Origin: Singulisphaera sp. GP187 | GTDB taxonomy: Bacteria; Planctomycetota; Planctomycetia; Isosphaerales; Isosphaeraceae | Assembly: GCF_900129635.1 (NCBI RefSeq) | Contig: NZ_FSRB01000001.1 | Coordinates: 2,333,501-2,397,500 of the forward strand | Reading direction: 5' to 3' | Length of the DNA: 64,000 nucleotides | Part shown: positions 7,269-15,224 of the stretch, piece after piece | Layout of the letters: the number at the start of each line of letters is the position of its first letter | How positions within the stretch are numbered: the first letter of the stretch is position 1 | The notes under the pieces: model-generated | What the model was told of the DNA's origin: nothing | The model's input: only the letters and a program-made list of their open reading frames with translations | Database searches by the model: none | Program-made: the position numbers and the translations under genes

Positions 7269-8531
7269 CCGCCGCCCGCCCGCAAGTCGCTCGGCCGCTG
7301 ACTGGAGGTGACTGTCGAGCAAGTGACCGTAGTGCTTGTAGATCATGTCCGGCGACGTCCCGGTCAGCTCCGCGATTGTCGCGACGTCCACCCCGAGCAT
7401 GAGCAGCGTCGAGATTGCCGTGTGGCGCCACCGGTAATTCACGAGCCGATTATGCCCCACGTTCAGGATCGCGATCCCCGCCCGCTTCGACTCCCAGGGC
7501 TTCACCACCGCTCCAGCCTTGATCCGTTCGGCGACTTCCGCTTGCCAGGCGATGAGCTCGCGCCTCACCTTCAAGGTGGTTTTCGAGAGCACGCTCCCCG
7601 ACTCCCAGGGACCGCCGGCGCCCGCCCCTCCCCTACCCCGTCCGTGGACAAACACCCATTCCGGATGGAGTCGCGACCGTTCGAAGACTCGCCGGAGCGC
7701 GCGAGTGAGCGACGGCGTGAAGTAGATCGTCCGCGGCTTGCCGGTCACCTTGCCGGCCTTCCACCGCTCGGGAGGGATGACCGCCTTCGCACAGGCGTGC
7801 CCCGACGTGGTCTGCCATCCCTTCCAAACGATGTCCCCCCACTGGAGCTTGCAGAGCTCGCCCGGTCGCGCCCCGGTCCTTATGAGGATCCGCTCGAGGA
7901 GTAGGGTGAGCCGGTCGTATTTTCCGGTGATCGTCTTGCGCTTCGACCTGGTCCGCCAGTGAGCGAGGAACGCGGCCGCCTCGGCGCGTTCGGCGAATCG
8001 GGCCGGGCTCCTCGGGATCATGGGCGCCTTGAACCCCTGGATCGGATTCGCGTCGAGCGGGATCTCTTTGTCCCGCACCGCCCAGTTCAGCGCGGCCCGG
8101 ACGGTGGCACAGACGTTCCGGGCATAGGTCGGTGTGTAGAAGTCGAGCAGGTCGACCCCGAAGTCGGTCAGGTCGTTCGGCTCGAGGGTCCGTACCGCAC
8201 GCTGGCCGAGCTGGTCAGAGAAGATCCCCAGGTGCCGCGCCTTGTTGGCGAACTCGGAGGGCGCGAGCTTGCCCTCATCCCTCTGCCTCTTGGCCCAGGT
8301 CAGATAGTAGCCGCACACCATGTCAGCGAGTAGGCCGCTCGCTTGAGGCTTGACTGTCCGATCTCTCGACTGGGCGGTCTTGAACCACTCCCAGGCCTTC
8401 GCCTCATCGCGCTCGCCGATCTCGGCGGGGGCGAACACCTCACGCCGCCGGCCGTTATCATCGCGCTCCCCCACGTTACCGTACCAACGTCGTCGACTCG
8501 CGTTCCATCGTGGCTTGGCGATCCGCGGCAT
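7260..8531 (-). CDS. Tyrosine recombinase (phage-type integrase)
   Basis: A 423-residue site-specific recombinase. The N-terminal arm and core-binding domains cover roughly residues 1-190. The catalytic domain has the first Arg in RTGARPGELCKLQWGD, a Lys in the beta hairpin region (KPRTIYF), box II as NYRWRHTAISTL, and the nucleophile region DMIYKHYGHLL near residue 403. In box II the usual His of H-x-x-R is Tyr. I chose ATG 8531 behind CGGAG; a GTG at 8567 would add 12 residues. The gene starts 183 bases from the 3' end of a tRNA-Arg gene, the commonest target of this family, so the element is presumably integrated there. Confidence 0.9.
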   Translation of the reverse strand: MPRIAKPRWNASRRRWYGNVGERDDNGRRREVFAPAEIGERDEAKAWEWFKTAQSRDRTVKPQASGLLADMVCGYYLTWAKRQRDEGKLAPSEFANKARHLGIFSDQLGQRAVRTLEPNDLTDFGVDLLDFYTPTYARNVCATVRAALNWAVRDKEIPLDANPIQGFKAPMIPRSPARFAERAEAAAFLAHWRTRSKRKTITGKYDRLTLLLERILIRTGARPGELCKLQWGDIVWKGWQTTSGHACAKAVIPPERWKAGKVTGKPRTIYFTPSLTRALRRVFERSRLHPEWVFVHGRGRGGAGAGGPWESGSVLSKTTLKVRRELIAWQAEVAERIKAGAVVKPWESKRAGIAILNVGHNRLVNYRWRHTAISTLLMLGVDVATIAELTGTSPDMIYKHYGHLLDSHLQSAAERLAGGRRSS

Positions 8532-8603
8532 GTCCTGAGACTCCGGAGCTCGTGTTCCTCTGAACACTATAGCACACTCCGCAACCTCTTTTCCACCGCT
8601 ATG

Positions 8604-8635
8604 GAACGACAGTTAGAACGACTTCGTAGAACGAC
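8604..8635 (+). repeat. Three GAACGAC repeats between integrase and tRNA
   Basis: GAACGAC occurs at 8604-8610, 8616-8622 and 8629-8635, giving spacings of 12 and 13 bases. They lie between the integrase start and the tRNA-Arg gene, where arm-type binding sites of tyrosine recombinases are found. The repeat is short, so this is a candidate only. Confidence 0.4.
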
Positions 8636-8678
8636 AGAGGGGTTTTAAGGCATTCGTTTTCGGGAACCTCAGACCAAC

Positions 8679-8708
8679 AAAAAACCCCTGGTTTCCCAGG
8701 GGTTTTTT
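8679..8708. terminator. Bidirectional intrinsic terminator
   Basis: The arms AAAAAACCCCTGG (8679-8691) and CCAGGGGTTTTTT (8696-8708) pair perfectly around TTTC. The hairpin has a U-run in both directions. On the minus strand it lies 6 bases beyond the tRNA-Arg gene and should end that transcript. Confidence 0.85.
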
Positions 8709-8713
8709 GTCAG

Positions 8714-8787
<74 letters not shown>

Positions 8788-9032
8788 ATTCGGCAGTGCC
8801 CAGTCCATACAGTCGAGCCAAGCAAGGACTCGTTCGGGGGGACAGTGGGCTCACAGGTCAGAACTATACTCGAAGACTCGCCCGAAGGCAAGCTTTTAGT
8901 GCGGACTTGACGCCGCGGGCTGCGATCTCCTAGTCTAGAACTCTTTGCCGCGCATGGTCGCGTGTCTTTTTTCCTCCCTCACTCGTCTCCAACTTCGCCC
9001 TTTTTGCGAGGAAGACGGGAATCCCGAGACCG

Positions 9033-10466
9033 ATGAATCCGAATTCTGAGATCAAAGGCACGTTCTCGTTCGTCAGCCTGGGCTGTCCCAAGAACCTGGT
9101 GGATTCCGAGCGAATGCTCGGGCTCCTGGCTCAGGACGGCTACGTGCTCGTGCCCGATACGAAGAAGGCCGACCTGGTCATCATCAACACTTGCGGGTTC
9201 ATTGACGCGGCACGGCAGGAATCGCTGACCGTGATTCGCGAGATGCTCGACCGCAAGCGCGCCGGGGAACTGAAGGGCGTGGTCGTCGCCGGCTGCCTCG
9301 CCGAGCGGCAGAAGGAAATGCTCCTCGAAGAGGTGCCCGATGTCGACCAGGTGGTCGGCGTCTTCGGCCGCGAGGAGATTGCCTCGGTCGCCGACCGAAT
9401 CATGGGCGACCTGCACGACCAGCGGACCATTTTCCGCCCCGCTCCCATCCAGGCGCAGGACGACCGGGCCCGGATGCGGATCACTCCCAGGCATCTCGCC
9501 TATCTCAAGGTGTCCGAGGGCTGCGACCGGCTCTGCACCTTCTGCGCGATCCCTTACATGCGCGGAAAGCATGTCACGAAGCCGATCGAAACGGTGGTCG
9601 CCGAGGCCCGCGAGCTCGCCGCCGACGGCGTTCGCGAGCTCAACCTGGTCGCGCAGGACATGACCTACTACGGTGTCGACCTCTACGGTCGCCCGCGACT
9701 CGCCGAACTGCTTCGCGAACTCAACCAGGTGGAGGGGATCGACTGGATCCGCGTCCTCTACAACTATCCGAACTATTTCACCGACGAATTGTATGAGGTG
9801 CTCGGATCCTCCGAGAAGATCCTCCCCTACCTCGACATGCCGCTCCAGCACATCAATGACCGGATGCTCCGGATGATGAACCGGCGGCATACGCGTGCCG
9901 AGACCGAGACGATCATTTCGCGGCTGAGGGCGAGCATTCCGAACCTCGTCCTCCGCACGACGTTCATCGTCGGGTTCCCCGGCGAGACCGAGGCGGAATT
10001 CAACGAGCTTCGCGAATACATCGAAGCCACTCGATTCGAACGGCTCGGGGTATTCCCCTACTCGTTCGAGCCCGACACGCCGGCCGCGAAGATCCCGGGG
10101 CACATTGCGGACGAGGTCAAGTCGGCGCGCCGTGACCAGATCATGGCCGCCCAACAAACCATCGCGTTCGCCTACAATCAAGGGATGGTCGGACGCAAAC
10201 TGGACGTCCTGATCGATGGCCCGAGCCCGGAAGGCAAGGATCTCTGGATCGGGCGAACTTACGCCGATGCCCCCGACGTCGATGGGCTCACGTTCGTTCG
10301 GAGTCCCTCGATCGAGCCGGGCGACCTGGTGGCCTGCGAGATCGTCGCCGCCGAAGGCTACGACCTGATCGCGCGTACCGAAGCCGCTCCTCGTCCGCGT
10401 CGTAGGGCTCGGCCCAAGCCTCGCAAGAAGCCGGCGACTTCGTCCTTGACGATCCTGAATAACTGA
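9033..10466 (+). CDS. rimO: Ribosomal protein S12 methylthiotransferase RimO
   Basis: Radical-SAM enzyme that methylthiolates an aspartate of ribosomal protein S12 (477 residues). The N-terminal UPF0004 domain has the three cluster cysteines in SLGCPKN, INTCGFID and VAGCLAE. The radical SAM motif is CDRLCTFCAIPYMRG near residue 165. RimO rather than MiaB is indicated by VSLGCPKNLVDSE and QDMTYYGVDLYG. A TRAM-like domain closes the protein (about residues 385-455), followed by a basic Arg/Lys/Pro tail. It is followed 16 bases later by pgsA, as in many bacteria. A MiaB paralogue lies at 59576. Confidence 0.95.
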   Translation: MNPNSEIKGTFSFVSLGCPKNLVDSERMLGLLAQDGYVLVPDTKKADLVIINTCGFIDAARQESLTVIREMLDRKRAGELKGVVVAGCLAERQKEMLLEEVPDVDQVVGVFGREEIASVADRIMGDLHDQRTIFRPAPIQAQDDRARMRITPRHLAYLKVSEGCDRLCTFCAIPYMRGKHVTKPIETVVAEARELAADGVRELNLVAQDMTYYGVDLYGRPRLAELLRELNQVEGIDWIRVLYNYPNYFTDELYEVLGSSEKILPYLDMPLQHINDRMLRMMNRRHTRAETETIISRLRASIPNLVLRTTFIVGFPGETEAEFNELREYIEATRFERLGVFPYSFEPDTPAAKIPGHIADEVKSARRDQIMAAQQTIAFAYNQGMVGRKLDVLIDGPSPEGKDLWIGRTYADAPDVDGLTFVRSPSIEPGDLVACEIVAAEGYDLIARTEAAPRPRRRARPKPRKKPATSSLTILNN

Positions 10467-10482
10467 GAGCGTAGGCTTGGAC

Positions 10483-11064
10483 ATGGCTGTACCTGCCGAA
10501 GCGCGGTTCTGGAACGTGCCCAACACGTTGACCATGAGCCGCCTGGTTCTCGCGGTTGTCGTATTCGCGCTCATTGCCTACGGGCAATATCTGCCGGCGC
10601 TCGCGGTCTTCGGCGTCGCGTCGTTGACCGACGCGCTCGACGGCTACTTCGCGCGGCTCCTCGACCAAGGCACCCCGCTCGGGCGACAGCTCGACCCGCT
10701 CGTCGACAAGGTCATCGTGTCGGGTGCCTACATCTACTTGCTTTCGGTTCCTCATACCGGGGTCCAACCCTGGATGGTCACCACGATCGTGGTCCGCGAG
10801 ATGCTCATTCAGGGGCTCCGGAGCCATCTCGAAGGACAGGGCCAAGCCTTCGGCGCCGCGATGGCCGGCAAGCTCAAGACGCTCGTGCAGTGCCTTTCGA
10901 TCTCGGCGATCCTCCTGTCGCTTGCCATCCCGACGACGAACTACTCCTTGATCCTCGTCCGCGACGGACTGACTTGGCTGGCCGTCGCCCTGACGATCTA
11001 CAGCGGACTCGGCTACGTCGTGATGGCCATGCCGTTTATGCGTCAGAAGGCCTCGACGCCCTGA
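10483..11064 (+). CDS. pgsA: CDP-diacylglycerol-glycerol-3-phosphate 3-phosphatidyltransferase
   Basis: Membrane enzyme making phosphatidylglycerol phosphate, the committed step to acidic phospholipids (193 residues, usual length). The CDP-alcohol phosphotransferase signature is present as LTDALDGYFAR then GTPLGRQLDPLVDK, with all Asp and Gly positions in place. About four to five hydrophobic segments are seen. ATG 10483 is preferred to the TTG two codons upstream. It lies directly after rimO. A hairpin follows the stop. Confidence 0.9.
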   Translation: MAVPAEARFWNVPNTLTMSRLVLAVVVFALIAYGQYLPALAVFGVASLTDALDGYFARLLDQGTPLGRQLDPLVDKVIVSGAYIYLLSVPHTGVQPWMVTTIVVREMLIQGLRSHLEGQGQAFGAAMAGKLKTLVQCLSISAILLSLAIPTTNYSLILVRDGLTWLAVALTIYSGLGYVVMAMPFMRQKASTP

Positions 11065-11091
11065 ATCGTCAACCCATTGCGCTGAGATAAA

Positions 11092-11134
11092 AGCGAGGGA
11101 TGCTCAGTCCGTTCCGAACTGGGAGTCCCTCGCT
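11092..11134 (+). terminator. Possible terminator hairpin after pgsA
   Basis: AGCGAGGGA (11092-11100) pairs with TCCCTCGCT (11126-11134), and an inner CTCAGT/ACTGGG stem with one mismatch extends it. Only a short GCGTTT follows, so termination is plausible but weak. Confidence 0.4.
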
Positions 11135-11199
11135 GCGTTTGACTCGTCCTGACCCTGCCGTTGGGATCGCTCCTCAACACCAAATCCTCAAGGTTTTTC

Positions 11200-12258
11200 A
11201 TGGAATGGATTGAGTCCTTGGTTCTGGGTCTGGTGCAGGGTCTCACCGAGTTTTTGCCAGTCTCCAGTGACGGGCACCTCACGATCACCCAGATGGCGTT
11301 TGCGAAGCTCACGGGGCATGGCCGACCCGCGGCCGAGAACCTCTTTTTCGACGTCATGCTCCATCTGGGCACCCTGACGGCGATCCTGGTTCACTACCGG
11401 GCCGTGGCTCGGACCGGGCTTTGCGGACTGCTGGGCGCGAACGATGTGGCTCCGGCCTACCGTCGAGGCGCCGTGATCCATGTGGGGACTTTGATGGTGG
11501 TGGCCACCCTGCCACTCTTTCCCTACGCCTACTTCAAGCGTTATTTGCTCTCAACCTTCGAGAGTCCCACGGCGGTCGGCTTCGGATTCCTGGCCACGGC
11601 CACCGTGCTCTTGCTGACCATGAAGTTGCGCGGCGGGGAGAAAGGGCCCGACCAGATGACCTGGCTCGATGCCCTGCTGATCGGCATCGCCCAGACCTTC
11701 GCGCCCCTCCCTGGGGTCAGCCGAAGCGGCCTGACCGTCGCGATGGCCCTCGGGCTGGGAATGTCTCGCGCCTGGTCGGTCGGCTTCAGCCTCCTGATCG
11801 CCTTCCCCGCGATCCTCGGGGCCACGGTCATGGAACTCAAGGATTTCGACCGGGCGACGCTCACCACCGACCGCGTCGCGCAGACGATCGCGGCCACGAT
11901 CATCGCCGGCCTGATCGGCTACCTCGCAATCATCTGGCTCGTCAAGATCGTCCGCGCTGGACGCCTATGGTATTTTTCTGTATACTTGTTTGTCTTGGCG
12001 ATTGCCGTTCTCGCGACGAACGCGCTCTCGAAAGGAACCCCCGATGCCCCGAGCGCAACGGCTACTGAGCGGGCCTCAGGGCTCAGCCCTGCGGGATCGG
12101 GTGTTGGACGAGGTGAAGCTCGACCCGGCCAGCCTCTGGATCGTCGCTTCGCCCCTGGCGCGAGACCAGACCCGGTGGAGCCTGGGCTCACGGTACCGGT
12201 CGCTTCAAGGGACGCGAATCTGGTGCTGGGACGAACTCTGGCGGGCCATCCGCGATGA
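11200..12258 (+). CDS. uppP: Undecaprenyl-diphosphatase UppP/BacA with extended tail
   Basis: Integral membrane phosphatase that recycles undecaprenyl pyrophosphate for cell-wall synthesis. Hallmarks are LVQGLTEFLPVSSDGHL near residue 10 (the usual SSSGHL reads SSDGHL) and FAPLPGVSRSGLTVAMAL near residue 167, with about eight hydrophobic segments. The transmembrane core ends near residue 278, at LAIAVLATNALS. The frame then stays open for about 75 Pro/Gly/Arg-rich residues, overlapping the start of addB by 215 bases. The family is usually about 270 residues, so the tail is odd. It may be real, or it may reflect a lost stop codon. ATG 11200 gives the canonical start. Confidence 0.9.
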   Translation: MEWIESLVLGLVQGLTEFLPVSSDGHLTITQMAFAKLTGHGRPAAENLFFDVMLHLGTLTAILVHYRAVARTGLCGLLGANDVAPAYRRGAVIHVGTLMVVATLPLFPYAYFKRYLLSTFESPTAVGFGFLATATVLLLTMKLRGGEKGPDQMTWLDALLIGIAQTFAPLPGVSRSGLTVAMALGLGMSRAWSVGFSLLIAFPAILGATVMELKDFDRATLTTDRVAQTIAATIIAGLIGYLAIIWLVKIVRAGRLWYFSVYLFVLAIAVLATNALSKGTPDAPSATATERASGLSPAGSGVGRGEARPGQPLDRRFAPGARPDPVEPGLTVPVASRDANLVLGRTLAGHPR

Positions 12259-15175
12259 GCGTGGCGAGGGTCCAGCCCGGCTCTCACCGGCGGCCGCTCG
12301 AGCCGCACTGAACGAAGCGATCAGCCGCGCCGGTCGCGACGGTGCGCTCACCGATGTGGCCGCTGTGATCGAATGGCCGGGCTTTCGCCGGCGACTCGTG
12401 GCCAGGATCGCCGGTTGGACCCGCGCCGAGCGGTCGGCCACGGCCGATCCCACCGAGAATCATGAGCCCACCCTCCGCGCCCAGTGGGCGATCTTCGGGC
12501 GCTATCGCGAGGTCTTGCGGGAACTCCATGCCGAAGACGACGAGGGGCTCGCGACTTGGGCCTCGAAGACCCTTCTGAAGACTCCGCCGAAGTCGTTCAA
12601 ATCGCTCAATGAGGTGGTCTTCCTTGACCCGAGTCTGGACTCCCCCGCTCCTTGGCGCGTCGTTCAATTCGCCCAGGCGCAAAGCCGGTCGGTGACGTTG
12701 ACGCTGACTCTTGATTCGGACCCGAGCCTGGGCGAAGTCTATGGCGAGGCAGCCTCGATTCGCGCGCGGTTGCTTGACTCGGGCTTCCAAGAAACCAAGC
12801 TTGGCCCGGACTCGCGGCGGCCCAAGGGACTGCGAGACGTCGAGCACGAGCTCTTTCGCTCCGACGGCCATCTTCGGCCTCGGCTCCGTGATCCGGACGG
12901 ACTGAAGGTTGCGGGAGCGCCCCAAGGTGAAGGGATGGCCCTCGTCCTGGCGCGCGAGATCAAGCGGCTGATCGAGCGCGGCACCGATCCCGAGGAGATT
13001 CTGGTCCTGTTCCGCCGCTGGGATGACGACGCGGACCTGATCCTGAAAACGCTCCAAGCCTGGGGCCTTCCCGCGGCCGCCGAGCGCCGGGTTGCGTTCG
13101 CGGCCGCGCCCGTCATCGCGGCGCTCCGCCTGGCGATGGTGATTCCCGGCGAACAGTGGGAAGCCACCACGCTGATCCAATGGCTCCGACACGGACAGGT
13201 GCGCCCCCCTTGGGCCGCCGAGCATGGCCCCCTGGCGCTCGCCAAAACCGCCGCCGCGATTCGCGCGATCCGCGTGTTTCGAGGCCTCGATCCGATTCGG
13301 CGCGCACTCGACCGAACGATCTCGGAGGCGCGAAGCCAGGGAAAGGAAGCGCCGCACGTTGTGGTCGCACGCGCCGTGCTCGACCGACTCGCCGCGGTGA
13401 TCGGCACCCTCGATCAACCGGGGCCCTGGCACTACCAATGCGAGGGGCTCCGGAACCTCGCGAGTTCCCTGGGCATCGGCGCGATCGACGATCCACTCCT
13501 TGAGGCGTTGTGGGATGCACTCGACGAGCACGGAGCGGTGCTCGAGGGACTCGGCCAAGCGGGCCAGACCTGGACCTGGACCAGGTTCACACGCGAGGTT
13601 GAGTCACTGACCGCCGAATTGGCGGGGCCTCCCCTGCCCTGTGCCCCCGGCACGATCCGACTGGCCGAAGTGGATGAAGTCGCGGGATCACGCGCCCCTT
13701 GGATCTTCCTGGCAAATCTCGGCGAGGGGATGTTTCCGACCCGCGACTCGATCGACCTCAGTCGCACCACGGCCACGGAGGAAGAAGCTCAGAGTGTGGC
13801 GCAGGCCAATCCCGCCTTCGCGCGGGAAATGCTTCGTTTCCTCGGCGTTGTTGGCTCAGCCGATACGGGGCTCGTGCTCGCCTACGCGACGAGCGACGCC
13901 CAAGGTCAGGAACTGCTCCGGGCCGGGTTTCTCGACGACCTGCTCGGCCTGTTCACTCCCGAGGCCGTGGCCAGCCCGCGCGTCCACGAGTCGCACCGGC
14001 GCTTCGACCCGACACTCACCGACTGGCCCGAGTTGGCAGGCGCACCTGCCGACGCTCGGGTCCGGGCCGTCGCGCTCGCCTGCACGCAGCGTGAGTTCAC
14101 CTCTCTCCGCGCGCTGGCCCGCCAGCCCCGGCACCGTCGCATCCTCGAGGGAACCGCCGCCGCGATTCGGGTCGCCCAATCGCGACTCCAATCGACGCAC
14201 TTCGGCGCCTACGACGGACGGATCGGTGACAGCCGGGTGATCGAGCGAATCGTCAAGAAATTTGGCCCTGACTATACGTTCAGCCCGAGCCAGCTCGAAA
14301 CGTTCCTCTTCTGCCCCTTCCAATTCTATCTTCGCTACATGCTCAAGCTTGCGCCCGTCGACGAACGCGACGAGCTCGAGGAGGATTACACCGAGCGTGG
14401 CAGCCGGGTACACCACGTCCTCGAATTGCTTGAGCGAATGCTCGCCCAGGAGCCAGGCAACCGACTCGAGCGGGCCGAAGCGCTCATCCTCAACGAGAGA
14501 AGGTCCGAGCCCAAGAGCGGGTCGGACATCGATCTGGGGATCCACGAGATCGAGCAGCGTCGGATGATCCGGACCCTCCGCCGCTATGTTCGCCAACACG
14601 ACGCTTATGAGTCCGCCCAGAAGTCCGGAAATCCAGCCCCCTACCTGTTCGAGGTCGACTTCGGGCTCGAAGGGGGCGAGGACGAATCGTTTCCGAGTCT
14701 CGTCCTGGGCGCAGGGGCCGACTCAGTCCGACTGCAAGGGAAAATCGACCGCATTGACCTGGTCTCCTGCTCCGACCTCTCGGCTTATCGCGTGATCGAC
14801 TACAAGACCGGCGCTTGCCCGTCCAAGAACGACGTCAAGGATGCGATCTATCTGCAACTGCCACTCTATGCGCTGGCCGTGGAACGGATCATCTTGAAAA
14901 CCGCCGAAGTCCGATTACACGACGTCGGCTATTGGGCACTGGCCGCCGACGGCTTCAAGTCGATCACGCTGAAGAACTGGGACCAGGATCGCGAGGCGCT
15001 CGAAACGTACGTGACCGACGTGGTCGGTCAGTTGCGTCAGGGCCAATTTGTCGTCGACTCCTGTAAAGACGATTGCATTCAACGATGTGAATACAGTTCG
15101 GTCTGTCGGATCCGCCAGGTCCGCGCGGCGCGAAAGGTCCGGGAGGGGGAACCAAGCCTCGAGTTGAAGGTCTGA
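12044..15175 (+). CDS. addB: AddB-like subunit of the AddAB helicase-nuclease
   Basis: Subunit of the double-strand-break resection complex (1043 residues). The C-terminal PD-(D/E)xK nuclease has LQGKIDRIDL followed by YRVIDYKTGACP. The iron-sulfur staple cysteines are one in LFCPFQFYLRYML and three in SCKDDCIQRCEYSSVC. The N-terminal helicase-like region is degenerate: SGPQGSALRDRVL replaces a clear Walker A, as in many AddB/RexB proteins. The start ATG 12044 has AAAGGAA seven bases upstream and lies inside the uppP frame. addA follows 49 bases downstream, supporting a two-gene operon. Confidence 0.87.
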   Translation: MPRAQRLLSGPQGSALRDRVLDEVKLDPASLWIVASPLARDQTRWSLGSRYRSLQGTRIWCWDELWRAIRDERGEGPARLSPAAARAALNEAISRAGRDGALTDVAAVIEWPGFRRRLVARIAGWTRAERSATADPTENHEPTLRAQWAIFGRYREVLRELHAEDDEGLATWASKTLLKTPPKSFKSLNEVVFLDPSLDSPAPWRVVQFAQAQSRSVTLTLTLDSDPSLGEVYGEAASIRARLLDSGFQETKLGPDSRRPKGLRDVEHELFRSDGHLRPRLRDPDGLKVAGAPQGEGMALVLAREIKRLIERGTDPEEILVLFRRWDDDADLILKTLQAWGLPAAAERRVAFAAAPVIAALRLAMVIPGEQWEATTLIQWLRHGQVRPPWAAEHGPLALAKTAAAIRAIRVFRGLDPIRRALDRTISEARSQGKEAPHVVVARAVLDRLAAVIGTLDQPGPWHYQCEGLRNLASSLGIGAIDDPLLEALWDALDEHGAVLEGLGQAGQTWTWTRFTREVESLTAELAGPPLPCAPGTIRLAEVDEVAGSRAPWIFLANLGEGMFPTRDSIDLSRTTATEEEAQSVAQANPAFAREMLRFLGVVGSADTGLVLAYATSDAQGQELLRAGFLDDLLGLFTPEAVASPRVHESHRRFDPTLTDWPELAGAPADARVRAVALACTQREFTSLRALARQPRHRRILEGTAAAIRVAQSRLQSTHFGAYDGRIGDSRVIERIVKKFGPDYTFSPSQLETFLFCPFQFYLRYMLKLAPVDERDELEEDYTERGSRVHHVLELLERMLAQEPGNRLERAEALILNERRSEPKSGSDIDLGIHEIEQRRMIRTLRRYVRQHDAYESAQKSGNPAPYLFEVDFGLEGGEDESFPSLVLGAGADSVRLQGKIDRIDLVSCSDLSAYRVIDYKTGACPSKNDVKDAIYLQLPLYALAVERIILKTAEVRLHDVGYWALAADGFKSITLKNWDQDREALETYVTDVVGQLRQGQFVVDSCKDDCIQRCEYSSVCRIRQVRAARKVREGEPSLELKV

Positions 15176-15224
15176 TCGGTCGACCGATCGACTGGTCCGC
15201 GATCGAGGGAAGCAAGGGGATTCG

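Noticed and set aside
8604..8635. Short CRISPR-like array
   Set aside because: Repeats are only 7 bases with 5-6 base gaps; no spacers of normal length and no cas genes.
8979..10574. 531-codon minus-strand frame
   Set aside because: It lies antisense to rimO and pgsA, both certain by motif. Long antisense frames are expected in GC-rich DNA.
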